A stretch of 64,000 nucleotides of DNA from NORP309 sp964352735 (GTDB lineage: Bacteria > Pseudomonadota > Gammaproteobacteria > Xanthomonadales > Marinicellaceae): contig CAYGTC010000004.1 of assembly GCA_964352735.1 (NCBI GenBank), positions 71,329-135,328 on the forward strand, read 5' to 3'. Below the pieces are notes generated by a model, which was given only the letters and a program-made list of their open reading frames with translations, did no database searches and was not told the DNA's origin. Shown in pieces: positions 35,665-44,285 of the stretch. Position 1 is the first letter of the stretch. Every line of letters starts with the position of its first letter. Both the position numbers and the translations under genes were made by a program.

Positions 35665-36066
35665 CTATAATTTTGGTATGCCAGAAGTCAAAAACCAACG
35701 CTTTTGTGATTCATCGTATTCCCATGATTGGGTGTCATAAATGGTCTTGGTGCGATTATTATGAATGTTGTACAATTGAATCTGGACGCTTTGCATGATG
35801 ATGTTTTCTTTAGGACCAGGTGTGATTGGCGACTCCAGATATTGGCTGACTTTAAATTGTTTGAGTTTATCTAATTCGAAGGCGCTAGGTAGAATATCTT
35901 TCTTGTCTGGTTTGAGAAATTGAAGTGCAACATCAAAATTTGACCACCGAATCGTAGATGCATATTTATAGAGTGTGGCATTTAAATTACGTGTTTTTGT
36001 CGATTGGCTGCCACCACAAGCACTGAGTAATAGGGTTATTGTGAGAAAGAATATGATTTTTTTCAT
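35665..36066 (-). CDS. Small lipoprotein of unknown function
   Basis: 133 residues from the inner ATG at 36066, which gives a classic lipoprotein signal (MKKIIFFLTITLLLSAC, lipobox LSAC). A longer frame starts at 36090 inside the previous gene. The mature part starts GGSQSTKTRN and is a single small domain with NATLYKYASTIRWSNFDVAL and a C-terminal WEYDESQKRWFLTSGIP, which suggests a compact NTF2- or SH3-like fold, a guess from pattern only. It lies between the thioesterase and folB genes in the same operon; no functional link to folate is evident. Confidence 0.7.
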   Translation of the reverse strand: MKKIIFFLTITLLLSACGGSQSTKTRNLNATLYKYASTIRWSNFDVALQFLKPDKKDILPSAFELDKLKQFKVSQYLESPITPGPKENIIMQSVQIQLYNIHNNRTKTIYDTQSWEYDESQKRWFLTSGIPKL

Positions 36067-36079
36067 GATATGATCCAGG

Positions 36080-36538
36080 TTAAGTCTCATTTTTTATTTT
36101 GGGAATTATGACATATTTGGCTAGCATGGTGCTATATATTTTTGCCTCATGATCTTCTAAGGTGATGGAACACTCAATTCTTTTATGTTTGCCGGATTCA
36201 ATGGTGGTTTTTATCTCTTCAAATGGATAAGGCTGATGAAAACGGGCCTTGAGAATCAGATCAACTGACATGGCTTTTTGCCATGTCGTTTCATTTTTAT
36301 GAATCACTATGTCTGCATCGATATTGTGTTTTTCACAATTTAATTTGATTAAGGACCATGCTGCAATGATCATTAATGCTGAACTGCTTCCACCAAAGAC
36401 GGTACTTTTATCATTAATGTTTAAATCTAATGGTGCATTGACTAGCAATTCATCATCTGAAAAATTGACCAATGTAAGTCCCATTTTTTCTGTCAATGGA
36501 ATTTCCTCATAAAGGAAAGTTTGTAACTTATTGAGCAT
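36080..36538 (-). CDS. YiiD-type (hotdog) thioesterase domain protein
   Basis: 152 residues, cytoplasmic. The pattern MGLTLVNFSDDELLVNAPLD, NINDKSTVFGGSSSALMIIAAW and VIHKNETTWQKA fits the putative thioesterase domain of YiiD, a hotdog fold. It may hydrolyse acyl-CoA or acyl-ACP, but the substrate is unknown. Its start overlaps the end of the C25 peptidase gene by 11 bases, so the two are coupled, though no biochemical connection is obvious. Confidence 0.72.
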   Translation of the reverse strand: MLNKLQTFLYEEIPLTEKMGLTLVNFSDDELLVNAPLDLNINDKSTVFGGSSSALMIIAAWSLIKLNCEKHNIDADIVIHKNETTWQKAMSVDLILKARFHQPYPFEEIKTTIESGKHKRIECSITLEDHEAKIYSTMLAKYVIIPKIKNET

Positions 36539-39122
36539 TTTTACGTTTTTTCTTCATAATTCTTGCCTTGGCTCTTGCCTCATCTCTTCTTTTTTTAAGG
36601 GTTTCTTGGTCTTTTTTCTGTTGTTGTTTTTCTGCTATTGCCAATTGTTTAATGCGTTCGTCTGTATCACAAGCAAAACCGGTCATGGCATCAATGTTTT
36701 GTTGGCTATCCCAAGCATAAATCCTGCCTTGTGTACATTCATCAAAATTGACATCAACAGGGATATCAAATTTTGGTTTTTTCACATCTACGGTAAATTT
36801 TTTCAATACTTGATTACTGCGATCAATAAACTCAATATTGGCTTTGCCATTGAATTGTTGTGCTTCAATATCAAAAGCTATGCGCTGTTCAGAAACTTTT
36901 GTCGCTATTTTCCTTGTTGGTAATGCCAAGCGCAATGCAGGGTCCCCCAATAAATTATACATTTCTAAAGCAACTCTGCCTTTATGAAATCTTTTTGCTT
37001 GTAAAATGGATTGACCCAGACTTTTTTCCGGATTTTCATAAATGTTATTGAAAACGGCTTTTGAAAAAGACTGGCTGGGCGAATTTCTCCACGATGCAGC
37101 CAATACAGCAATAGCACCCTTGTCTTTGGCCCTGAAAAATTTCTCACCAATTGAGTCAGCCACAGGGTGGTCATATGGTGCAGAGTAACAAGACATGCTC
37201 ATTACAAAAGGCAAATTGTCTTTGTTATTGAGTAAGTCAATGTGATCTAAAGTGAACAAATCTCTGTTCTTTTTAACATCTGGAGGGCCAATTCTCCAAA
37301 TACTGTTGCCTCCATGGCCTATAAAATGTACGATCAAATCACCTTCATTGATTTCTTCTGTTAAAGTTTCCTGTACTTTTAAGTTGTCACCGTCCATTTC
37401 TTTAGGAAATACATTTTGTGCGACGCTGCCAAACTGACCTATGGTTTTACTGATGCGTTGGCTGAAGTTTTGATAACTCTTATTGGCGTTGGTAATCCAC
37501 AATACACGGCTTTTCCATGGCCCAACTTTACTGTTTGATTGATAATGCAGGGTTTTTTCTACCATGGCGTTTGCCTCCTCAGTGGTTGCTGCTGTGAAGC
37601 GACCAATGGCAATATCAGGTATGTAGTCTTCGCCTTTTCTATTTTTTTCAGGCACAATTGAGACAAACCAATTATCACTTGCTGAATGACCTTGAGAGGA
37701 ATGGTATTGGCCTGTGGGAATAAAATCTCTGTTTTGTAGTTCTAAATCATACTTGAAATGATTTTGTTGAGTGAAGTTTCGATTCAGCGGTGCTCTTCTA
37801 TTGGCCCAGCTGGAATATTTGTCCAGGTATTTTTCATTGTTTCTCCAGTCCCAACTTGAGTCTCCAACCAGTAAGACATGGCTTAAACGTCCATTGCCGG
37901 CTTGATAGGTATCTGAAATAAAATCTTTTATGGCAGATAATTCTCTGATTCCATAGGTGTACTTTTGATAAATATTGTTGACATCGATCACATCAACATT
38001 CATTCCTTTCTCTTGATAAAAATCTGCAAGTGGTTGTATTGAATCTAGAAATAATGGATGAGATATGATCAGGTAATCGGTTTTTTTCTGTTTGATATCA
38101 ATGGTGTTTATTGGTTGTATTATGGGCTTTTGAAGGGTTTCATAATTACCAATGTATACAGGATGATTCGGGCCTAAAGCTACGTTATCAAAGGCATATT
38201 GATTTTGCATACTGGCGTATGCAAATTGATTGTCTTTAAGGGGCAATTGACATTCTTGTTTAGAAAACAGACCATCACTTGCAGTGGCTTTCTCAGGAGG
38301 GATATTGAACTGTAAATCGATATAATCCAACATGACCACATCAAGAATTCTTTTTTTATTTTCTTTTCTTTTGGGGACCAAGAAAAGAATGTGATTGTCT
38401 TTGGCTTTAATCAAGGCAGCAGGCAGTGTAATGGCAGTACTTTTGTGTTGGGTTTTACCTTGCCAGTTCAGAGTATCGACCAATTGCCCATTAAAAAAGA
38501 TTTGTACCTCATGATGTGGCAACTCTTTGGCATGCTTATCTGTACTGATACCCCTAAAAGCGACAGTAACATAGGCGTCCGATTGTACTCTGGCTTGGCT
38601 AAAATCTAAAGGTACGCTGAATCCCTCTTTGTTGATTTGTGAGATTTTTTTCCAGTACCACAGTTCGGGTGTTTCCTTATATTGTTGGGTGTTGACTCGT
38701 ATTAAGAGATTGTTTTCTTCTAGATGGTGAGTGGTGGAAAGATATTCACACGATGGTAGTTTTGATATTTGACTGGGTTTCATCTGCCATTTTTTATAAG
38801 CAGATGATTTTTTACCGATACTTAATTCATAGCCATTGTAGTCGTCTAATGGGTGTTGGTAGAAGTGTTGTCCTGTTAACCTTTCAGAAAAAAAGATAAG
38901 ATTGTCATTTTGTTTAAAGACTTTTTTGCCTGAATCAATAAAGAAAGGTCTTTCACCCTTTTCATTGTTAAAATGGATATCACCTATTTTAGTTTGTGCT
39001 TTAAACAGTATATCGCTATGTTCGATCGAATAAAAGCCAGTTTTTTCGGTTCTAATAGAAATGTTTTTACCATGAGTAAGACATGAAGATAGTAAAAAAA
39101 ATACCAGTATAATGTAATGCAT
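36528..39122 (-). CDS. C25 (gingipain-type) cysteine peptidase, exported
   Basis: 864 residues. N-terminal signal MHYIILVFFLLSSCLTHG, possibly a lipoprotein (C14). The catalytic domain is at about 345-735: LLVGDSSWDWRNNEKYLD, then the dyad His603 in HFIGHGGNSIW and Cys645 in FVMSMSCYSAPYDHP, followed by AIAVLAASWRNSP and YNLLGDPALRL, all typical of the gingipain family. About 340 residues precede the domain and may act as a prodomain. The last 45 residues are an unusual Lys/Arg/Gln-rich coiled coil (QQQKKDQETLKKRRDE), not the usual sorting domain of gingipains. Specificity after Lys or Arg cannot be claimed. First gene of a minus-strand run with yiiD-like, lipoprotein, folB and folK. Confidence 0.87.
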   Translation of the reverse strand: MHYIILVFFLLSSCLTHGKNISIRTEKTGFYSIEHSDILFKAQTKIGDIHFNNEKGERPFFIDSGKKVFKQNDNLIFFSERLTGQHFYQHPLDDYNGYELSIGKKSSAYKKWQMKPSQISKLPSCEYLSTTHHLEENNLLIRVNTQQYKETPELWYWKKISQINKEGFSVPLDFSQARVQSDAYVTVAFRGISTDKHAKELPHHEVQIFFNGQLVDTLNWQGKTQHKSTAITLPAALIKAKDNHILFLVPKRKENKKRILDVVMLDYIDLQFNIPPEKATASDGLFSKQECQLPLKDNQFAYASMQNQYAFDNVALGPNHPVYIGNYETLQKPIIQPINTIDIKQKKTDYLIISHPLFLDSIQPLADFYQEKGMNVDVIDVNNIYQKYTYGIRELSAIKDFISDTYQAGNGRLSHVLLVGDSSWDWRNNEKYLDKYSSWANRRAPLNRNFTQQNHFKYDLELQNRDFIPTGQYHSSQGHSASDNWFVSIVPEKNRKGEDYIPDIAIGRFTAATTEEANAMVEKTLHYQSNSKVGPWKSRVLWITNANKSYQNFSQRISKTIGQFGSVAQNVFPKEMDGDNLKVQETLTEEINEGDLIVHFIGHGGNSIWRIGPPDVKKNRDLFTLDHIDLLNNKDNLPFVMSMSCYSAPYDHPVADSIGEKFFRAKDKGAIAVLAASWRNSPSQSFSKAVFNNIYENPEKSLGQSILQAKRFHKGRVALEMYNLLGDPALRLALPTRKIATKVSEQRIAFDIEAQQFNGKANIEFIDRSNQVLKKFTVDVKKPKFDIPVDVNFDECTQGRIYAWDSQQNIDAMTGFACDTDERIKQLAIAEKQQQKKDQETLKKRRDEARAKARIMKKKRKNAQ

Positions 39123-39178
39123 AAAATATGATCTTTAAGAGGAATGATATTGAAGAGATTATAGCAAATTTGATAGAC

Positions 39179-39196
39179 AGAGACCTCAGCATAAGG
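39179..39196 (+). repeat. Fragment of the AGAGACCTCTGC palindromic repeat
   Basis: AGAGACCTCAGCATAAGG resembles the end of the palindromes at 57685-57764 and 63923-63950 (AGAGACCTCTGC...). The partner arm is not clear here; a degenerate AAGGTCCTCT lies near 39356. Confidence 0.4.
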
Positions 39197-39445
39197 ATGA
39201 TAACAAATAAAAAATGATTAAATTCTCCAACTTTTTGTTACTGATCTGACCTATAGTTGGTTATTAAATACGATTTGCGTTTCAACTTGATTGATTTGAT
39301 GTGTATCATCCATGATAATTTTTCTCTATTTTTATTTTGTCAAAAATTATAGATAAGGTCCTCTAAAAGAAACTGTTGAATCAGTGATCAATTTATTTTT
39401 TAAGGGTTATGTCAAACAATAAATGGTTTTTATTGTCATTAAACA

Positions 39446-39712
39446 TTATCTCAAGGTATAAGGAATGAGTAACTTAAACAAGCCGAAGTAATTTTTGCGG
39501 GTTGATTTGGTTTTCTTGATTTTTTTGATTTTACTGATTGATTGGGTTTTGGTATTACACGCATGTATTTCTTTTGTGGCGTTTGATTTGTTGGGGGCGG
39601 CTATTTCACAATTGTGTGAATCTGCTGCGCTCAGATCAGCTGCTGAAATGGTAACCATAATAAGCAAGATAAATTTTAGTAAGTTTGAGCAATTTCCAAC
39701 CATGTCACACAT
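39446..39712 (-). CDS. Possible small secreted protein
   Basis: 88 residues. A hydrophobic segment at about 11-29 (LLKFILLIMVTISAADLSA) looks like a signal peptide with cleavage after LSA. The remainder is short, with two Cys (HNCEIA, IHACNTK), and ends in a basic run of Lys-Ile repeats. No ribosome-binding site is obvious and a plus-strand frame overlaps most of it, so the gene is doubtful. It sits alone between the C25 peptidase and a VCBS lipoprotein gene. Confidence 0.35.
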   Translation of the reverse strand: MCDMVGNCSNLLKFILLIMVTISAADLSAADSHNCEIAAPNKSNATKEIHACNTKTQSISKIKKIKKTKSTRKNYFGLFKLLIPYTLR

Positions 39713-39781
39713 TTTCGGATCATTTTTAACATTTTACAATAGTTCACAGCAAAATTAATAAGATTTGGCGTCAATTACCCC

Positions 39782-41413
39782 TTAATCCGTGCATTTGATG
39801 TTGTTGTACTGGTTTGTCGTAAGTGAATTGATATCAATTGACTTTTGCTGAGAATGCTGTTCAATCAGCAATGAAGTGAGTTGTTCAGTGTCTTTTAAAT
39901 AGATGATAATTCTTGGATCGTTTGCTGATGCGTAACTGCCATCGGTATGAACATAACGGTAAAATTTTTGTTCATTATTGATGGTGAATGTAATTTTACT
40001 ACCCATTACAGTTCTTTGACTGCAGGTAATGTTTAAGCCAATCCAGTTTTTAGCATTCAACTGATTATTTAAGAATGTAGGTTTTTGATTGTTATTACTG
40101 ACGATGATATCCTTGTCGCCATCATTGTCTAAATCAACAAATGCTAAGCCGCGACCAACGCCTTTAATGGGTGAATCGGCAACCAGTTCAATGTTTTCAA
40201 ATGTGCCATTGCGATTTAAATACAACAAAGGTCTTTCGCTGAATTGTTCGATTAAGTTATCATCAGTTTGATAAGGTTTGGCTTGAATTCGACCATTGGT
40301 GACAAACAAATCAAGCCAATTGTCACCATCAAGGTCATATAATCCAGTACCAAAACCGGTTAATGGTCGATTGTTGGATCCTAAACCTGTGTTGTTAGTG
40401 ACATCTGAAAACCATGTGTGTTCATTTTTATACAGTGTATTGCTCTCTCCATCAATATGAGTCAGAAATAAATCTGGTAATCCATTGTTATCATAATCAC
40501 CTATGGCTATGCCCATGCTGGCTTCACTTAAACCAGCTAAATTGGCAGCGACACCTTTCAATTGCCCTTGTTCTATAAAAGTACCATCAGGCATTTGGCT
40601 GAATAAAAAATTTTCCTCACCATCATTGGCTACGTAGATGTCTGTTAAATTGTCTTGATTAAAATCAGCCGCCACTACGCCCAGTGCTGGTGCTGCTTTA
40701 ATTGAAATAATATTTTCGTCAGCCTTTGAAAAAGATTGGCCTTTGTTATTAATTAATAAAATATCTTTTTGAAATGAATAGGCAGAAGGTTTGCAATATG
40801 AACGTCGGCCATCGCTGTTTTTGCAAATGATTTCTTTTTCCGTCTCTACTTGGACATACGTTGATAGCCATAAGTCTAACCATTGGTCATTATTGGCATT
40901 GAAAAATGTTGCGCTGGTGTAAAATTCATCGCTAATGAATTGACCCATATCTATGGGTTCAAATATACCTTGCTTATTAATCATGACATGCAGTGTTTGA
41001 TGACCATAAGCCAATAAGTCGCTCCAACCATCGTTGTTGATATCTGCCACAGCAGCGCCCATGATGTTGTTTAGTCCTGAAAGGCCTACTGATGAGCTGA
41101 TGTCTGAATAGTGTAGGCCATTTTTTTGATACAACACACTGGATGGGTGGCTGTGGTTTTTGTCATGATCAAATTGAGCAAAAAACAGTTCAAACAGGCC
41201 ATCGTTATTGATATCAATAACGGCAATCCCAGATCCCAGTGTTTCATGAATTTTAAACGCTTTTGTATATTGTTGTTTGTGTTCGAAAATTTCGTTTTGT
41301 ATTTTTGGTTCAAACACATAAAACAGACTTTGTGGTTGCTTTGGGGCGTCAGATGGGTGCTCTTGACAACCGCTTATCAGGGCAAATATGAGGAAAAAAT
41401 GTATAAATTTCAT
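39782..41413 (-). CDS. FG-GAP/VCBS and ASPIC/UnbV-like lipoprotein (C2)
   Basis: 543 residues. Lipoprotein signal with LISGC (C16). Propeller repeats: GSGIAVIDINNDGLFELFFAQ, DINNDGWSDLLAYG, NANNDQWLDLWLSTYV, DFNQDNLTDIYVAND, DYDNNGLPDLFLTH, DLDNDGDKDIIVSNN. Cys pair in CKNSDGRRSYCKPSAY. The C-terminal block SYASANDPRIIIYL parallels SYISANDPRIIIGL of the 18312 protein, so this is the A2 type. It lies outside the two cassettes, about 5 kb from the end of cassette B. Its start overlaps the stop of the upstream TPR lipoprotein gene by 4 bases. Confidence 0.85.
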   Translation of the reverse strand: MKFIHFFLIFALISGCQEHPSDAPKQPQSLFYVFEPKIQNEIFEHKQQYTKAFKIHETLGSGIAVIDINNDGLFELFFAQFDHDKNHSHPSSVLYQKNGLHYSDISSSVGLSGLNNIMGAAVADINNDGWSDLLAYGHQTLHVMINKQGIFEPIDMGQFISDEFYTSATFFNANNDQWLDLWLSTYVQVETEKEIICKNSDGRRSYCKPSAYSFQKDILLINNKGQSFSKADENIISIKAAPALGVVAADFNQDNLTDIYVANDGEENFLFSQMPDGTFIEQGQLKGVAANLAGLSEASMGIAIGDYDNNGLPDLFLTHIDGESNTLYKNEHTWFSDVTNNTGLGSNNRPLTGFGTGLYDLDGDNWLDLFVTNGRIQAKPYQTDDNLIEQFSERPLLYLNRNGTFENIELVADSPIKGVGRGLAFVDLDNDGDKDIIVSNNNQKPTFLNNQLNAKNWIGLNITCSQRTVMGSKITFTINNEQKFYRYVHTDGSYASANDPRIIIYLKDTEQLTSLLIEQHSQQKSIDINSLTTNQYNNIKCTD

Positions 41414-42495
41414 GGGTTCTGGCTGTTTTTCATAAGCAAATTACGTGCATTTTTGTATGTTTTGTTTGCTGGTTGCATAGTCAGGAGGGTGTCAATGGCT
41501 TTTTGTGCAACGGCTTTATCATGTGTTTTGTTAAATTCATACATGAGTTCGTAAGACTTGATGTGTTTCGGGTCTTTTTGTAAAGATAATTTTAGCGCTT
41601 CATTAGCTTGGTTGAGTTGGCCTGATTTGTAGCGGATAATTGCTAAATTGGTCAACATTTTGGGGGTTGTTACATTTAAAAAAATGAGTTTTTCTGTTGC
41701 TTCTACAACTGTAGTAAGATTGTTATTGATCAGGGCATCGTCAAGGATTTGTTTGTAATATCGACCTGGATTGCCGTTTTTAAACATTCTATTGGGAAAA
41801 TCCTGGTTGTTTGATAAGGGTGCTTGACCAATGTGTGATGCGGCATTTTGAGCCTCTTTGATAAGCTTACATTCACGGTATGCATTGGTCAGTGGAACAT
41901 AAACACTCGAGGCGAGAGGTTGGTCATTGATGACCTGTAAAAATAATGGAATGGCGTTTTGGCAATCCTTGTTTTGTAAGTAAGCCATGGCCAGATAATA
42001 GATCGACAAAGTGTTATTAAATACAATATTCTTATTTGGTAAAGTATTAATCGAGATGATTGCTTCAGCTTGACCTATTTCTAATAAAATTTTGAATTTT
42101 AAGTGCCAGATAGCGTCATTGATGAGGTTGCTGGTGATACCATCTAGTGTTTGCAAGGCTTTTTGTGGTTGGGCGTTTTCATAATAAGCTGAAGCCATTA
42201 AAAAGTTCATGTATTGGCTTTTTTTGATGGTTAGTTTTTCAAATAAAGCGATTGCAAAAGCCGAGTGGTCATGTGTGATCAAAATTTCTAACAAGTGTTT
42301 TTGTTGTGAATAGTTAAGTTTCTCAACAGATCTTTCTCGTGCTAAATTCAATAAATCTTGAGAATCTTTATCCCATATTTTGGTATTAATTTTATCCAGT
42401 GAATAGAGGTTGATGCCTTTTTCAGTGTGGTATGACTGTTGCTCGCAGCTGTTTAAGATCAGCAGCATGATGATCAAGCAGATGGTACTTTGCAT
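41410..42495 (-). CDS. TPR-repeat lipoprotein (C)
   Basis: 361 residues. Lipoprotein signal MQSTICLIIMLLILNSC, lipobox LNSC. TPR-like helical repeats: ASAYYENAQPQKALQTLDGI, YLAMAYLQNKDCQNAIPLFLQV and LAIRYKSGQLNQANEALKLSL. It is coupled by a 4-base overlap to the VCBS lipoprotein at 39782, repeating the TPR plus VCBS pairing of the cassettes. It is divergent from the sensor kinase gene at 42580 with 84 bases between, so the intergenic region should carry promoters in both directions; a TATAAT occurs at about 42537. Confidence 0.8.
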   Translation of the reverse strand: MQSTICLIIMLLILNSCEQQSYHTEKGINLYSLDKINTKIWDKDSQDLLNLARERSVEKLNYSQQKHLLEILITHDHSAFAIALFEKLTIKKSQYMNFLMASAYYENAQPQKALQTLDGITSNLINDAIWHLKFKILLEIGQAEAIISINTLPNKNIVFNNTLSIYYLAMAYLQNKDCQNAIPLFLQVINDQPLASSVYVPLTNAYRECKLIKEAQNAASHIGQAPLSNNQDFPNRMFKNGNPGRYYKQILDDALINNNLTTVVEATEKLIFLNVTTPKMLTNLAIIRYKSGQLNQANEALKLSLQKDPKHIKSYELMYEFNKTHDKAVAQKAIDTLLTMQPANKTYKNARNLLMKNSQNP

Positions 42496-42579
42496 GGGGA
42501 AAATTAAAAACCTTAGTTATACCTTAAAATAAGCATTATAATACAATAATCTGTATTACATCGTAGAAATCAATCTCCT

Positions 42580-43611
42580 ATGACTAAAAAACGACAACTG
42601 GAAAAAGCATGGCTGACTGACTTTTGTGGCAGTTTGCATGTATTTGTGTCCATTATTATGATACAAATTGTGGTGCTGATCTATGCTTTAAGTTTTTTGT
42701 CTTTTGATTTGGAGTTTTTTCGTAAGCTGTCGATTCTTACATTGTTGGCGCAATTGAGTGGATTAACCTTATTGATTGTATTATGTAAGTTACGTCATCT
42801 GTTAAATCAGCTTGAGGTCATTAAAGGCATGATATTGGTGGTGTCCTTAGTGATCATTATTACCTCGTTTATTGCGCAAGTCATCGGTTATTTGGATATA
42901 CAATTGGCATTTGATTTGCTAAAAAATCAACAAAATATCAATCTTTTAAATGTAAAACTATCTGTTGCTGCCGTGTTGATTTGTTTGGCTTTAATACGTT
43001 ATTTTTATATTCAAGATCAATGGAACCATCAAGTTAGAAAGCTTTCTGATGCACAATTACATGCCTTACAAGCCAGAATTAAACCGCATTTCTTATTCAA
43101 TACTTTAAATTCAATTGCATCATTGATCAGTTTTGATACTGACCGTGCTGAACAGGCCATTGTTGATTTTTCTAGTTTAATGAGGAGAGCTTTTACCCAC
43201 CAAGATAGAATGATCTCTGTTGCCCAGGAATTAGAGTGGGTCAAACAATATTTGGCCATAGAAAAATTGCGCTTGGGAGAACGGTTGGATTTTTGCATCA
43301 CATGTGATGATCAGTTGTACCAGAAGAAAATTCCTGTTTTATGTTTACAACCCTTGGTTGAAAATGCTATTTTGCATGGGATTCAACCGCTAGAGGATGG
43401 TGGATTGATTGATGTGAAATTATCTCTTGACGATGACATTCTCATCATTAATATCAATAATCCTTATATTGACAATGCATTGGGCCCGATAAATGGTGTC
43501 GCATTGAACAATATTCGAGAGCGTTTATTCTTGGAATATGGGGAGAAAGCTTCAATGCAAATCAGTAAAAATGACGGTTTTTTTGAAATAACACTTAAAA
43601 TACCAAAATGA
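42580..43611 (+). CDS. LytS/AlgZ-type sensor histidine kinase
   Basis: 343 residues. Four membrane helices (about 20-40, 48-70, 82-106, 124-142) with little extracytoplasmic sequence, then the His_kinase domain: RIKPHFLFNTLNSIASLI with the phospho-accepting His170. The N-box LQPLVENAILHGI and a G-box-like NNIRERL near the end look intact, unlike the degenerate kinase domain described for Pseudomonas AlgZ/FimS. It presumably phosphorylates the LytTR regulator encoded by the next gene, which overlaps its stop by 4 bases. The pair lies upstream of hemC-hemD as algZ-algR does in Pseudomonas. Confidence 0.88.
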   Translation: MTKKRQLEKAWLTDFCGSLHVFVSIIMIQIVVLIYALSFLSFDLEFFRKLSILTLLAQLSGLTLLIVLCKLRHLLNQLEVIKGMILVVSLVIIITSFIAQVIGYLDIQLAFDLLKNQQNINLLNVKLSVAAVLICLALIRYFYIQDQWNHQVRKLSDAQLHALQARIKPHFLFNTLNSIASLISFDTDRAEQAIVDFSSLMRRAFTHQDRMISVAQELEWVKQYLAIEKLRLGERLDFCITCDDQLYQKKIPVLCLQPLVENAILHGIQPLEDGGLIDVKLSLDDDILIININNPYIDNALGPINGVALNNIRERLFLEYGEKASMQISKNDGFFEITLKIPK

Positions 43612-44285
43612 AATGTTTAATTGTTGATGATGAGCCTTTGGCTTTGATGCGTTTAGAGAAAATGTTACGCGATCTTGGTGTACATGACATTAAAACAGCA
43701 TCTAATGGTAAAAAAGCTTTAGACGCCGTTAAATCTTGGTATCCTCATGTGGTTTTTTTAGACATTGAAATGCCCGTGATGAAGGGTACTGAAGCGGCTG
43801 AAAATATTAAAAAAACTGTGCCTTCTGCGAACATCATATTTTGTACTGCCTATGATCACTATGCAATTAAAGCCTTTGACTTATCTGTCAGTGACTATTT
43901 ATTAAAGCCGGTCACTCGAGAACGCCTATCTCAAGCTTTGAAGAAAGTATCAAAAAACGGGTTAGAAGAAACTTTTACTTTCCAGCAAGGCACAGATATC
44001 CTATCATTGTCTATGGATGAAATCTATTGTTTTACATCTGAAGAAAAAGTCACTTTTATGCATTGTCAATTGGGGACAGTGGTCATTGATGAATCATTAT
44101 TGACATTGGAAAAAAGGTTTGCTAAAAACTTATTCAGGGTCCATAGAAACACTTTGATTAATTTGTCACAATTGTGTGGTCTGCATAGAGAGGGAAGCCA
44201 AGCTTTTGTAAAGCTTATCAATACTGATTATCAACCACAGATCAGTCGAAGAAACATCACTAAAGTCAAACAATTACTCAAATAA
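43608..44285 (+). CDS. algR: LytTR-family response regulator (AlgR-like)
   Basis: 225 residues. Receiver domain 1-115 with VDDEP (D7, D8), phospho-acceptor D52 in VFLDIEMPVMKG, and K102 in LLKPV. A LytTR DNA-binding domain fills about 125-225 (YCFTSEEKVTFMH ... RVHRNTLINL). Target genes cannot be read from the sequence. In Pseudomonas the orthologous system controls type IV pilus assembly and alginate, and this window does carry pilins and an AlgC-like enzyme, but that link is inference. The stop TAA directly abuts the hemC ATG. Confidence 0.88.
   Translation: MKCLIVDDEPLALMRLEKMLRDLGVHDIKTASNGKKALDAVKSWYPHVVFLDIEMPVMKGTEAAENIKKTVPSANIIFCTAYDHYAIKAFDLSVSDYLLKPVTRERLSQALKKVSKNGLEETFTFQQGTDILSLSMDEIYCFTSEEKVTFMHCQLGTVVIDESLLTLEKRFAKNLFRVHRNTLINLSQLCGLHREGSQAFVKLINTDYQPQISRRNITKVKQLLK

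Larger units (their letters stand above)
39123..39781. other. Intergenic region with one possible small gene
   Basis: A+T-rich stretch. 39179-39196 (AGAGACCTCAGCATAAGG) matches the ends of the small palindromic repeat at 57685 and 63923. A possible small secreted protein lies at 39446-39712 on the minus strand. The rest shows nothing I can name. Confidence 0.5.

Noticed and set aside
39495..39758. Plus-strand frame of 87 residues with a hydrophobic start
   Set aside because: It overlaps the opposite-strand frame whose signal-peptide pattern is better. The hydrophobic run is simply the complement of Lys/Asn-rich codons, and it has no ribosome-binding site.
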